DNA of 64,000 nt from Streptomyces canus (GTDB lineage: Bacteria > Actinomycetota > Actinomycetes > Streptomycetales > Streptomycetaceae): contig NZ_CP107989.1 of assembly GCF_041435015.1 (NCBI RefSeq), forward strand, positions 248,001 to 312,000. The letters run 5' to 3'. Below the pieces are notes generated by a model. The model had not been told where the DNA came from, ran no database searches, and saw nothing but the letters and a program-made list of their open reading frames with translations. Every line of letters begins with the position of its first letter. Position 1 is the first letter of the stretch. This document shows positions 54,920 to 63,591 of this stretch, piece after piece. The position numbers and the translations under genes are program-made.

Positions 54920-55528
54920 CTATCGCGGCCCCGACGGTTCGGCCGGCCGGTTCGGCGGACCCTTGGCATTCTTTGCGGCGGCTGCCGCGACGGTTGCCAG
55001 GTCTTCGCCCGAGAAACCGGCGCGGCTCAGCACGGCCAGAGATTTGTTCGTCGCCAGCGTGCACAACGCCAGCTCTGCCGCCTCCTGCTCACCGGCCCCC
55101 GCCGCCAGCAACGCCTGCTCCAGCCTCGCCCGCAATCCGTCGATCATGGCGCGGACCGTCGCCCGGCCCTCCGCGTCAAGCGCCGGGAACTGCGTTGCCG
55201 ACACCGTGAGCAGGCAGCCGTCCGGGACTGTCGGGTCGGCGATACGGTTCAGGGCGACTTGCAGGAAGGCGGCCACAACGGCGCTCGGGCTTTGGTGGGG
55301 GCCGGACAGTGCCTGCTCGTACAGCGGGTGGTAGGTCTGCGCGTAGCGTTGGAGGCTTTTGCGGAAGAGGGCGCTCTTGTCGCCGAAGGTGCCGTAGAGC
55401 GAGCCCCGGCCCAGGCCCGTGCCCTCGGTCAGGCGATCGATCGAGGCCTCCGAATAACCCCAGCGCCAGAAGACGTGCATCGCACGTCGTAGCGCCTCGT
55501 CCACGTCGAATTGCTTGCGGCCTGCCAT
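54920..55528 (-). CDS. TetR-family transcriptional regulator
   Basis: 202 residues. HTH: FDVDEALRRAMHVFWRWGYS, EASIDRLTEGTGLGRGSLYG, TFGDKSALFRKSL. C-terminal ligand domain with DGCLLTVSATQFPALDAEGR, the pattern of the AcrR/YxaF-like branch often controlling oxidative or electrophile responses. Divergent from the epoxide-hydrolase-like gene with a palindrome between. Confidence 0.93.
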   Translation of the reverse strand: MAGRKQFDVDEALRRAMHVFWRWGYSEASIDRLTEGTGLGRGSLYGTFGDKSALFRKSLQRYAQTYHPLYEQALSGPHQSPSAVVAAFLQVALNRIADPTVPDGCLLTVSATQFPALDAEGRATVRAMIDGLRARLEQALLAAGAGEQEAAELALCTLATNKSLAVLSRAGFSGEDLATVAAAAAKNAKGPPNRPAEPSGPR

Positions 55529-55547
55529 GGTCCGTCAGCCTACACAT

Positions 55548-55567
55548 CTTGTACCGATCGTTCAAAG
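55548..55567. promoter_or_regulatory. Candidate TetR operator
   Basis: CTTGTACCGATCGTTCAAAG, a 20-bp imperfect palindrome (14 symmetric positions) with a CGATCG centre, between TetR and the divergent hydrolase gene. Confidence 0.6.
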
Positions 55568-55585
55568 ATGGCTAGGGTCGCCGTC

Positions 55586-56485
55586 ATGACAAGCTTGAGT
55601 TCGCTGCGGCTGCCTGACGGATTCCTCGACGTCTTCACCAGCCGGCTCGTGGAGGTGAACGGGCTGCGGCTGCACGCGGTCACCGGTGGGGACGGCCCGG
55701 CGCTGCTGCTGATCGGCGGGTGGCCCCAGACCTGGTACGCCTGGCGGGAGGTGATGCCCGCGCTCGCCCGCCGGCACACCGTCGTCGCCGTCGACTCGCG
55801 CGGGGCCGGGCTCTCCGACAAGCCCGACGACGGGTACGACGCCGGCACGCTGGCCGCCGATATGGTCGCGTTGATGGCCGCGCTCGGGCACGACCGGTTC
55901 GACGTGGTCGGCCACGACATCGGCACATGGACCGGATACGCCCTCGCCGCCGATCACCCCGAGCAGGTGGGCCGGCTCGCCATCCTCGAAGCAGTGATCC
56001 CCGGTCTCACGCCGTCCCCGCCGTTCTTCGGCCCGGCCGCGGCCAACCTGAAGCTCTGGCAGTTCGGCTTCAACCGGCTCACCGACCTCAACGAGGAACT
56101 GGTCCGGGGACGGGAGCGGCTCTTCTTCGGCTACCAGTTCGCCAAGAAGGCAGCCACCCCGGACGCGATACCCGCGTACGCCGTCGACGTCTACGTCGAC
56201 GCGATCACCGCGGATCCTCGCGCGCTGCGGGCGAGTTTCGCGTACTACCGGGCGCTGGACGAGACGATCGCGCAGAACGAGCAGCGCAGCAAGACCCGGC
56301 TGACGCTGCCGGTGCTCGCCCTCGGCGGCGCGCTGTGGAGCGGCGCGAATGCCGCCCAGACGATGCAGCTGGCGGCCGACGACGTCACAGGGGTCGCCCT
56401 CGACGACTGCGGCCATTACCCGGCCGAGGAGCAGCCGGCGCGGTGTGTCGAGATCCTGGAAGACTTCCTCGTGGCCAACCAGTAG
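55586..56485 (+). CDS. Alpha/beta-hydrolase, epoxide hydrolase / dehalogenase type
   Basis: 299 residues. Oxyanion-side GGWPQTWYAWREVMPALARR, DSRGAGLSDKPDDGYDAGTL, nucleophile Asp in VVGHDIGTWTGYALA, cap region LKLWQFGFNRLTDLNEELVR, and catalytic His in DDCGHYPAEEQPARCVEIL. An Asp nucleophile instead of Ser points to epoxide hydrolase-type chemistry. The ATG at 55586 is preferred; ATG 55568 adds six codons. Probably repressed by the divergent TetR. Confidence 0.9.
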   Translation: MTSLSSLRLPDGFLDVFTSRLVEVNGLRLHAVTGGDGPALLLIGGWPQTWYAWREVMPALARRHTVVAVDSRGAGLSDKPDDGYDAGTLAADMVALMAALGHDRFDVVGHDIGTWTGYALAADHPEQVGRLAILEAVIPGLTPSPPFFGPAAANLKLWQFGFNRLTDLNEELVRGRERLFFGYQFAKKAATPDAIPAYAVDVYVDAITADPRALRASFAYYRALDETIAQNEQRSKTRLTLPVLALGGALWSGANAAQTMQLAADDVTGVALDDCGHYPAEEQPARCVEILEDFLVANQ

Positions 56486-56540
56486 CAGGCACGCCACACA
56501 AGCTGAATCACCGTGAGACCTGCGCGTGGGGTGCTGCTGC

Positions 56541-57107
56541 TCAGCGCCTCGTCTCGTATCTGGTCAGGACCACGCCGCCGGGAAGCGTCCGCGTCTCCAC
56601 CAGGTTCAGGTTCACCCAGCTGTCCAGCGCGGTGAAGAACGGCGTGCCGGCGCCCACCAGGACCGGATGGGTGGCGATCGCGTACTCGTCGATCAACCCG
56701 GCGCGCATGGCCGCCCCGGCGAGCGTTGCGCCGCCGATGTTCATTGGGCCGCCGTCCTCGGCCTTGAGCCGGATGATCTCGGCGATCGCGTCGCCGGTGA
56801 CCAGGCGGGTGTTCCAGTCGACCTTGTCGATCGTCGAGGAGAACACCACCTTCGGCGTCTCCCGCCAGTTCCGCGCGAACTCGATCTGCGCCGGGGTGGC
56901 GGTGGGCTGCTGGTCGCCGGTCGGCCAGTAGGAGCTCATCGTCTCCCATAGCTTGCGCCCGTACAGTGACAGGCCACTCGCCTGCTCGTGGTCGAGCCAC
57001 CACTGGAACAGCTCGTGGCTCGGCGGTCCGCTCCAGCCGATGTCGTCGCCGGGCGCGGCGATGTAGCCGTCCAGGGTCAGGTTCATGCCGTAGATCAGTT
57101 TTCGCAT
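56541..57107 (-). CDS. Dihydrofolate reductase-family (RibD C-terminal) protein
   Basis: 188 residues: RKLIYGMNLTLDGYIAAPGD, LYGRKLWETMSSYWPTGDQ, KVVFSSTIDKVDWNTRLVTG, MNIGGATLAGAAMRAGLIDE, THPVLVGAGTPFF. This is the YyaP/RibD-C type common in actinomycetes; the role is unknown and it is unlikely to be the housekeeping DHFR. ATG 57107 has GGAAGGCTCGCCC upstream. Confidence 0.9.
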   Translation of the reverse strand: MRKLIYGMNLTLDGYIAAPGDDIGWSGPPSHELFQWWLDHEQASGLSLYGRKLWETMSSYWPTGDQQPTATPAQIEFARNWRETPKVVFSSTIDKVDWNTRLVTGDAIAEIIRLKAEDGGPMNIGGATLAGAAMRAGLIDEYAIATHPVLVGAGTPFFTALDSWVNLNLVETRTLPGGVVLTRYETRR

Positions 57108-57360
57108 GGGCGAGCCTTCCGTCCGTGGGTGTCCGGCGTACAGACCAGCGCGGCGCGGGAAACTCATCGGTGCGCGATCTGGGCTCGCCGGTAGTCCTCG
57201 TGCTCGGGGCCGGCGTGGTGTACTCGGCCGGCATGGGCAACCTGCCTGATCTCGACCTCGTCGTCGCGAGGAAGAGGCTGCGAATTGAGGCAGAGTCTCT
57301 CCGATCAGTGGCGCCTTGTTCTGGTCATCGGGCCATAGCTCGTTCCTGCGCGACGTCGCT

Positions 57361-58326
57361 CTACTGGGACTGACCGTTGGCGTTGTCCTCGATGAGTTCC
57401 TGGGTACGGCGTAGCAGGGCCTGCCGGACAGCGTCCGGTGAGAGGACTCGCAGGGGTGTGGCCAGGCTGAGGAGGTATCTGGCTAGCCCGTCCGCGTCGG
57501 GACCGCCGATGTCGACGATCGTGGTGCCGGGGCTTTCGGGACGGTGGGTGCCGACCGTCGCGGGAATCAGCCGCAGGGCATGGTTCATGGGCACCGGGAG
57601 ACGGATCGTGACAGAGAGAGGGTAGGGGCCGGTGGCGACGGAGCGGGAGACGAGCATCGCCGGGTCGGGTGGGTCGATGAGTTCCACCGTGTGCCCGGTT
57701 GGCTGCAGTCGGTCGACCCTGTCGGCCCGGAACGTTCGCCATTGGTCCCGCGTCACGTCCCGGGCGACGAAGTACCAGCGGCGTCCGGTGTGAACGAGGC
57801 GGTACGGGTCGATGTCCCGGACCGTGGCCTTTCCTTCCCAGTCGCGGTACGAGAGTTGGGCACGCTCGCCTCGGCGGCACGCGGCGGCCAGTTCCAGCAG
57901 CATGCCGGGCGTGATCTGCGGCTCGTCGGGTCTGGGGGTGTGTACGAAGGCGTCGTCCATCTCGGTCAGCCGGTCCGCGATGCGCCGGGGCAGAACCTGC
58001 TGCAGTTTCAGCAGCGCCGACAGCGCGGCCTGGTCGCCGCCGAGAGCACCGCTGAGCGCGGCCTCGCGCAGTCCGACGGCAACGGCGAGTGCTTCTTCGT
58101 CATCGAGGATCAGCGGCGGCGTCCGGGCTCCGGCGCGGAGACGGTAACCGCCCCATGGCCCCGGGTCGGACTCGATGGCGTAGCCGAGTTCCCGGAGCTT
58201 GGCGATGTCCCGCCGCACCGTGCGGTCGGTGACCGCCATCCGGTCGGCCAGCTCGCCGCAGGTCCACGACGGCTTGGCGGCAAGCAGGGAGACCAGTCGC
58301 AGCAGGCGGGCGGATGAGCTGATCAC
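57361..58326 (-). CDS. WYL-domain (YafY-type) transcriptional regulator
   Basis: 321 residues. DeoR-like HTH: LLRLVSLLAAKPSWTCGELA, VTDRTVRRDIAKLRELGYAI; then WYL domain: QLSYRDWEGKATVRDIDPYR, LVHTGRRWYFVARDVTRDQW, and WCX tail RLPVPMNHALRLIPATVG. Start GTG 58326; ribosome site weak. Divergent from a VOC gene with a perfect palindrome between, so a dedicated regulator of that gene is likely. Confidence 0.93.
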   Translation of the reverse strand: MISSSARLLRLVSLLAAKPSWTCGELADRMAVTDRTVRRDIAKLRELGYAIESDPGPWGGYRLRAGARTPPLILDDEEALAVAVGLREAALSGALGGDQAALSALLKLQQVLPRRIADRLTEMDDAFVHTPRPDEPQITPGMLLELAAACRRGERAQLSYRDWEGKATVRDIDPYRLVHTGRRWYFVARDVTRDQWRTFRADRVDRLQPTGHTVELIDPPDPAMLVSRSVATGPYPLSVTIRLPVPMNHALRLIPATVGTHRPESPGTTIVDIGGPDADGLARYLLSLATPLRVLSPDAVRQALLRRTQELIEDNANGQSQ

Positions 58327-58345
58327 GTTCCCGAGTGTTCCACAT

Positions 58346-58370
58346 GACCAGGACCGAATCTGTCCTGGTC
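58346..58370. promoter_or_regulatory. Perfect palindrome between WYL and VOC genes
   Basis: GACCAGGAC-N7-GTCCTGGTC, perfect 9-bp arms, flanked by two direct AGTGTTCC copies (about 58334 and 58378). The best candidate operator for the WYL regulator. Confidence 0.7.
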
Positions 58371-58389
58371 CCGGCCTAGTGTTCCCATC

Positions 58390-58776
58390 ATGACCAAGGA
58401 AAGCACCTCCACACCCACGTTCCGCTATTCGGCCGTCACCTTCGACTGCCCGGACCCCGCCGAATTGGCCCGCTTCTACGGCGAGGCACTCGGTCTGCCC
58501 GTCGTCTTCTCCACCGACGACTTCGTCCTCCTCGGCCAGGAGGGCGCGGCCGGACTCGGGTTCAACAGGCTGGCCGACTACCGCCGACCCACCTGGCCGG
58601 CTTCTTCCCAGGAAAAGCAGGCCCACATCGAACTGGGCGTCGATGACTTGGATGGCGCGCAGGCCCGGCTGCTGTCCCTGGGCGCTGTCAAGCCCGAGTT
58701 CCAGCCGGACCCTGACCGGTGGCGGGTCCTGCTGGACCCCGCAGGCCACCCGTTCTGCATATCCACCCTGGTCTGA
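58390..58776 (+). CDS. VOC-family (glyoxalase-like) protein
   Basis: 128 residues: FRYSAVTFDCPDPAELARFY, then AHIELGVDDLDGAQARLLSL and WRVLLDPAGHPFCISTLV, a single-module glyoxalase/bleomycin-resistance-like fold. Metal ligands are plausible (His in AHIELGVDD, Glu/His near DPAGHPF) but no substrate can be assigned. Immediately divergent from the WYL regulator. Confidence 0.9.
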   Translation: MTKESTSTPTFRYSAVTFDCPDPAELARFYGEALGLPVVFSTDDFVLLGQEGAAGLGFNRLADYRRPTWPASSQEKQAHIELGVDDLDGAQARLLSLGAVKPEFQPDPDRWRVLLDPAGHPFCISTLV

Positions 58777-58917
58777 GCACGACCTGCAAGCCGATGACCA
58801 CCACCGCGCACCCAGGATGGGGCAGCGAACTCGCCGCTGTCCCGCCGGGGTCGCGGAGAGGTTGCACGGCCTCCCAGGCAGCAGACGTACGTGATCAGAC
58901 AGCGCGTGCGTCTCCGG

Positions 58918-59085
58918 TCATGATCGGAGCCAGATGAGGACAGCGGCGGCGATGACGGTGCCCAAGTAGATGTATCGGCGCTTGCCATAGCCGGTGGCGA
59001 CGGCTCGGGACTGCTTCAGCGCTCGTTGATCGACCGCTCGACGGCGCTTCGCTTCTTGTCATGCCGGCCCAGGTGAGCCCGCAAC
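58918..59085 (-). pseudogene. IS5-family transposase C-terminal remnant
   Basis: Reads HDKKRSAVERSINER then, after a frameshift, LKQSRAVATGYGKRRYIYLG and TVIAAAVLIWLRS to a stop, the typical end of Streptomyces IS5-family DDE transposases (R-SAVER-IN-LK-RAVATRY). Only about 55 codons remain. Confidence 0.7.
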
Positions 59086-59142
59086 GGTGCATGGCCATCG
59101 TCATGGGTGCATCGTCGCTGGTGGCACCGACGGCCGGCCCGG

Positions 59143-59358
59143 TCAGTGTTCCCAGACGTCGGGCCCGCCGCCGCGCCATTCGATGAGCGCGGATCGGGCG
59201 ACGTCCATCTCGTCCCAGTCCTGCAAACCGGCTTCTTGGAGGTAGGCGGCGATGTCGAGGAGCCCGTAGGCGATGCCGACGAAGTGGTCGCCTATCCGGA
59301 CGCGTCGGCCTCCGTCTTCGGTGGGCGGGTATACGACGACGGGCTGATCGGACGCCAT
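59143..59358 (-). CDS. Small hypothetical protein
   Basis: 71 residues: PTEDGGRRVRIGDHFVGIAY, LLDIAAYLQEAGLQDWDEMD, LIEWRGGGPDVWEH. Soluble and acidic, with a regular coding pattern; I recognise no domain. It lies alone next to the IS5 remnant. Confidence 0.6.
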   Translation of the reverse strand: MASDQPVVVYPPTEDGGRRVRIGDHFVGIAYGLLDIAAYLQEAGLQDWDEMDVARSALIEWRGGGPDVWEH

Positions 59359-59823
59359 AGGTCCAGCGTGCCGTCGGCGCGGGTGGGGTGCGCGGTGTGG
59401 TGCGCCAGTTGGGGGATGCTCCTCGGTGTGGATGTTCGGCTGTGCAGGCGGCTGTCTCGGAGCGTTCCTCAGGCACTCCGGCCGGAGAATTCGTCGAAGG
59501 TGTCGGGGTGCACTGCTGTCATGCCCGACAACGACGGAGTCCTACGGGCTCGTTGGCGTACCGAGCCGACGCCGAGCGACCGCGACGGGGCACTTCGTCA
59601 GCCTGAGGGGTGAGCGCTCCGACCGGCCTGTCTCAGAGTCGTGGCCGACCGTTCGGCCATCAATCTCACCTCCCCCCAAGACCGTTCATCAGCCGCTTCC
59701 TGTCTGTGGTCATGCACGTCGGTCGGCGTGTCATCGCATGCCGCCGAAGGTCTTCCGGCAACTGAGCGTGCCAAGATGCCGAGGGGCACGACCGCGTTTA
59801 CGTCGACGGGGCAGGAGCCAGCC
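59359..59823. other. Gap without recognisable gene
   Basis: 465 bp with no convincing coding sequence or structure on either strand. Confidence 0.4.
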
Positions 59824-60174
59824 ATGATCAGCGGTGCACACGTCATCCTGTACAGCCAGGACGCCGAAGCGGATCGCGCCTTTCTCCGTGACATCCTCCG
59901 CTTCCCCGGCGTCGACGCGGGCGGCGGCTGGCTCATTTTCAAGCTGCCCCCGGCCGAGGTGGCCGTACATCCAACCGACGGCCCGCCGCAGCACGAGTTC
60001 TTCCTGATGTGCGACGACCTTGACGCCCAGCTCGGCGAGCTCCGCGCACAGGGGATCGAGATCACCCGCCCGGTCAGCGAGCAGCGCTGGGGCAAACTGA
60101 CTGCGATCCGGCTCCCCAGCGGCGCCGAACTCCCGCTGTACCAACCGCTGCACCCCACCGGCCACAGCCTGTGA
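59824..60174 (+). CDS. VOC-family protein
   Basis: 116 residues: GAHVILYSQDAEADRAFLRD, GGGWLIFKLPPAEVAVHPTD, HEFFLMCDDLDAQLGELRAQ, GIEITRPVSEQRWGKLTAIR. A single glyoxalase-like module. ATG 59824 has AGGAGCCAGCC upstream and is preferred over longer in-frame starts. Role unknown. Confidence 0.85.
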   Translation: MISGAHVILYSQDAEADRAFLRDILRFPGVDAGGGWLIFKLPPAEVAVHPTDGPPQHEFFLMCDDLDAQLGELRAQGIEITRPVSEQRWGKLTAIRLPSGAELPLYQPLHPTGHSL

Positions 60175-60735
60175 CGTCACAGCACCCGGCCCAGCCTGAG
60201 GAATCTCACGCCGGCCACACCGCGTCGGCGGCTTCGCCAGAACAATGAGGCCTCCGCACCGCACATCGCGTTCGCAGCGGTTCGCAACACTGCGCCGAGT
60301 GCGCGACGCTGGGAGATCATGTCGTCGAACTTAGTCACCGCAGGTCAAAGCACGTGACCCGCGGCTGCGAACCGCTGTCACATGCTGTGGCCCGGGCGGT
60401 CATCCTCCCATCGTGACCGGGGTGCAGTGGCTGCCCCCCCCCCACGACAGGACAAGCCGGGCCGCCGCCACCAGCACCGCGCCCTCACGCCTGTTGAGGC
60501 GCACGAACCCAAGCGCCCTTCGGCGGTCCCGTTCTCAGGAACCCCCGCCCGGGTCTGCCCTTCTGCCTACGCCCCGGCAGGATCCACACCTGCGACACCA
60601 GCCACCGTGACGGTCCGAGCCGCAGAGCCCCCGGACGGCTCCCCCGGTGAGCGCCGCGGGAAATGTCGATCTAGCCTCCGAAATGAGCGCTTAGTGATCT
60701 TTGACGGTGCGCTCTACTCGACTCCAGGAGGAAGT
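60175..60735. other. 561-bp gap with long-range inverted repeat and C10 tract
   Basis: No gene. CAGCGGTTCGCA (60275-60286) and TGCGAACCGCTG (60366-60377) are perfect 12-bp inverted repeats 79 bp apart. A run of ten C residues lies at 60434-60443. Confidence 0.6.
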
Positions 60736-60987
60736 ATGCGCAAGCTGCACAAGGCCGCTGTCGCGGTCGCCATCATCAGTGGCTTCAGCCTCATGGGCAC
60801 CGGCCCTGCCACCGCCCAGGCTGCGGGAGGCACGCATGGCGGCGGGTGCAAGTCCCACGACCTGAACATCGACATCCTCGGCGAAGTGGGCATCCTCAAC
60901 GGCCTCGGCGGCAACCTGCTCAACGGCGAGGGCAGCCCGGGAGCACAGAGCACCGACATCGGTTCCGACTGCGGTCACGGCTGGTAA
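60736..60987 (+). CDS. Small secreted protein
   Basis: 83 residues. Sec signal peptide: MRKLHKAAVAVAIISGFSLM with cleavage probably after TATAQA-like GPATAQA. The mature part is short and Gly/Asn-rich: GGGCKSHDLNIDILGEVGIL, NGLGGNLLNGEGSPGAQSTD, IGSDCGHGW, with two Cys that could form a disulphide. I recognise a family of small exported Streptomyces proteins by style, not by function. ATG 60736 has AGGAGGAAGT upstream; followed by a strong terminator. Confidence 0.8.
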   Translation: MRKLHKAAVAVAIISGFSLMGTGPATAQAAGGTHGGGCKSHDLNIDILGEVGILNGLGGNLLNGEGSPGAQSTDIGSDCGHGW

Positions 60988-61088
60988 CCCCATCCCGTGA
61001 CGTACTGAACCGGCTCCTGCAGCCCGGGCCGGAAACCCCTGCACCGGCCCGGCCGTCAGTGCCGCTTGCGTTCATCTCGAGGTGAGAC

Positions 61089-61126
61089 CAGAGGGCCCCG
61101 GACCACGATCGGTCCGGGGCCCTCTG
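61089..61126 (+). terminator. Strong terminator hairpin
   Basis: A perfect 16-bp stem (AGAGGGCCCCGGACC core) with a 6-nt loop, about 100 bp after the secreted protein gene. Confidence 0.8.
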
Positions 61127-61612
61127 CCCGTCGGCCCCGGCCGACTTCGACCGGCGACACCCGCGTCAAAGGGCGTCGGGCCCGCCGGCGCTGCTGCCCT
61201 GCTGATCGCCGGCGGATGGCAGCGGCGGCGGACGACCTGGGTGACGCCGGGCCAGTAGCGGGAGCCTGAAGCCGGACAAGACGGACTCCGTTGTCCGAGC
61301 ATGCTGTTGTCCCCGCACGCTTTCGCTCTCAAGTAAGCCCGGCGGCCCAAGGTTTCCCTCCACGTTCATCCCGACAGCGCCGGGCATACGACGAGGCGCG
61401 GCCGGCGTCGACCGCCGGCCGTTCAACGACACGATCATCGATGCCGACACCGACTCCTTCCGGCTCACCTCCACCCGGCCACGAGCCGAGGAAGCCGCCA
61501 AGGCCGACTGACCGCTCGAGGCGACTCGACGCCCCGCCCCAGGGGCCCCGGAAGGCAACCAGCCATCCAGGGCCGACCCTGCAGCAACACCTGCAGCAAC
61601 GGAGCCCGCGGT
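61127..61612. other. Gap without recognisable gene
   Basis: 486 bp. A short plus-strand frame ending at 61511 (IIDADTDSFRLTSTRPRAEE) looks like a gene tail of unknown origin; otherwise nothing. Confidence 0.4.
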
Positions 61613-62473
61613 CTACCTGGTGAGGTCGGCCGGTTGGTCGAGTCGCGTCAGCTTCTGTGGGTTGGATGTCGCATAGATCCGGGTGATGCGCCCGTTCTCG
61701 ACCACAATGCTGACCGCGGCCCGCCCGCTGTCGGATTCGATCCGGATGGCCGGTGCGCCGTTGAGCCACACTGTCGTGGTCTCGAAGGCGGCCCGGTCGG
61801 TGCCGGCGAGCATCGTCGCCACGAGGTCGGCCCCGTGGACGGGGGCCAGTGCGGCGCCGGCAAGCCCGCCGCCGTCGGCGATGAAGACCACGTCCGGCGC
61901 CATGATCTCCATCAGGTCCTGGATGCGCCCGGTGTGCAGCGCGGTGACGAACCGGGCCACCACGGCCTTGTGTTCCGACCGGCTCACGCTGACGCGTGAC
62001 TGCCGAGCGGCGATGTGGCTCCGGGCCCGTCGGGCGATCTGCCGAACCGCGGCGGGGGTCTTGCCCACGGCCTCGGCGACCTCCTCGTACGGGATGTCGA
62101 AGACCTCACGGAGCACGAACACGGCCCGCTCAGTGGGGCCGAGCGTCTCCAGGACAGTCAGCATCGCGAGGGAGACGCTTTCCGCGAGTTCGACGTCGTC
62201 GGCGACGTCGGGGTGGGTCAGCAGAGGTTCCGGCAGCCACTCCCCCACATAGTCCTCGCGGCGGCGGGAGAGTGCGCGTGTGCGGTTGAGTGCCTGCCGG
62301 GTGACGGCCCGGACGAGGTACGCCCGCGGATCACGGACCTGTGTCTGGTCGACGTCGGCCCACCGCAGCCAGGTCTCCTGCAGTACGTCCTCCGCGTCGG
62401 CCGCGGAGCCGAGCATCTCGTAGGCGACGGTGAACAGCAGGCTGCGGTGGGCGACGAACGGGTCCACGATCAT
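61613..62473 (-). CDS. ECF41-type RNA polymerase sigma factor with SnoaL-like C-terminus
   Basis: 286 residues. Sigma-2 (LLFTVAYEMLGSAADAEDVL, ETWLRWADVD), sigma-4 (LGPTERAVFVLREVFDIPYE, VAEAVGKTPAAVRQIARRAR) and a SnoaL-like extension (about 175-275) with the ECF41 signatures DGGG (VVFIADGGGLAG) and NPxKL (NPQKL). In ECF41 factors this extension modulates activity in place of an anti-sigma factor. Start ATG 62473 overlaps the stop of the carboxymuconolactone-decarboxylase-like gene (ATGA). Confidence 0.92.
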   Translation of the reverse strand: MIVDPFVAHRSLLFTVAYEMLGSAADAEDVLQETWLRWADVDQTQVRDPRAYLVRAVTRQALNRTRALSRRREDYVGEWLPEPLLTHPDVADDVELAESVSLAMLTVLETLGPTERAVFVLREVFDIPYEEVAEAVGKTPAAVRQIARRARSHIAARQSRVSVSRSEHKAVVARFVTALHTGRIQDLMEIMAPDVVFIADGGGLAGAALAPVHGADLVATMLAGTDRAAFETTTVWLNGAPAIRIESDSGRAAVSIVVENGRITRIYATSNPQKLTRLDQPADLTR

Positions 62474-63048
62474 GCCGTGGACCCGAAGCGGGACGTCGCC
62501 GGGCGCTCGGCCAGCGGGATCTCGCAGGCGTCGGAGAAGCCCTGCGAGGTGACCCCGTTCGCCACGTTGGCCCTGGTCGCCAGGTTGACGTAGGCGATGA
62601 AGGCGGTCAGCTCCACCATGGCCGACAACCCGAGCCGCCCAAGCAGGGCGGCGTACTGCTCGTCGGTGACGGTCGGCGGGGTGTCGGTCATCGCCTCGGC
62701 GTACCCCATGACGTCGCGCTCCAGCGCCGTGAACACATCCGCCTCCCGCCACCGTGGCACCTGGCTCGCCCTGGCCAGGTCCAGGTTCTCGTTCTGGGCC
62801 TGGAAATAGCCGACGTCCAGGCACCAACTACAGCCGACCTGCGATGCGACGGCCATGTGGGCGAACGATTTGAGGCCGGGGTCGACCGCGTCCCACGCCC
62901 CGACCCTGGCTCCGAACTCCAGGTTGTCCTGGGTCACTCGGGGGCTGTGCCACAGCACCTCGACGTTCTCGGGCACGGCGCCCAGCTGCTTGATCATGTT
63001 CTCCTTGAGCTCGGCGGGGAGCTCGGCCTTCGGCAGGCGCAGCGTCAT
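62470..63048 (-). CDS. Carboxymuconolactone decarboxylase / AhpD-like protein
   Basis: 192 residues, AhpD-like helical fold with the redox motif CxxC in VGCSWCLDVGYFQAQNENLD. Other blocks: VEVLWHSPRVTQDNLEFGAR, KSFAHMAVASQ, VELTAFIAYVNLATRANVAN. Such genes are the usual neighbours and targets of ECF41 sigma factors. ATG 63048 has AAGGAGAGACAGC upstream. A candidate ECF41 promoter lies 47 bp upstream of the start. Confidence 0.92.
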   Translation of the reverse strand: MTLRLPKAELPAELKENMIKQLGAVPENVEVLWHSPRVTQDNLEFGARVGAWDAVDPGLKSFAHMAVASQVGCSWCLDVGYFQAQNENLDLARASQVPRWREADVFTALERDVMGYAEAMTDTPPTVTDEQYAALLGRLGLSAMVELTAFIAYVNLATRANVANGVTSQGFSDACEIPLAERPATSRFGSTA

Positions 63049-63095
63049 GCTGTCTCTCCTTGCTCTGCGCCCCTTGTGGGGCTGTCCGGCATGAA

Positions 63096-63122
63096 GACAC
63101 CGCCCGGCCCACTCATGTGACA
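63096..63122 (-). promoter_or_regulatory. Candidate ECF41 promoter
   Basis: On the minus strand TGTCACA (63122-63116) is followed after exactly 16 bases by TGTC (63099-63096). The published ECF41 pattern is TGTCACA-N16-CGTC. It is 47 bp from the AhpD-like start, so the operon is probably autoregulated. Confidence 0.7.
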
Positions 63123-63591
63123 ACCACCGCCGTCCCGGCGTGCTTCGGCCCGTCCACGTGCAGACCTCCTTCTCCTGCCGGCCTGGCGGCCGGAATCACC
63201 CCACAGAGGCGGCTGGGTGCCCCAGGCCCTCGTCCATCGCCAAGACCCTGGAGGCGGACCAGTCCAGATCGACGGCCCGTTGCGCGGTTCGTGCAGCCCG
63301 GCCGCAACCTTCGTGGCATGGGCGAGCCGCCACCGCCGGGCGGCGACCTGCTCGGCCGCGGGCCAGTCTGTCGCGGCCACCAGCCGCGCGAGGGTCCGGT
63401 GCGTGGTGATGAAGCGCGGCCACAGCGGGGGAACCGGCGGCGTGGACGGGCGGCCGAGGCACGGAGCGCCCGAGCGGCCCGTGCGCCCGCTCAGGAGCCG
63501 TCCGGTTCCAGTGACCGGACGGCGTTGTCGATCTCCGAATCGATCAGCCGCTGCGCCTCCAGGGGACGGTTGTCGAAGACGCCGGTGAGGC
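63123..63591. other. Gap, possible gene debris
   Basis: 469 bp between the ECF41 operon promoter and the truncated MDR gene. Minus-strand frames such as LTGVFDNRPLEAQRLIDSEI (ending at 63491) and FITTHRTLARLVAATDWPAA have coding character but no family I can name. Confidence 0.35.

Noticed and set aside
61400..61511. Possible IstB-type transposition protein tail (IIDADTDSFRLTSTRPRAEE)
   Set aside because: Similarity is only an impression from a short stretch; no ATPase motifs or element ends are present.
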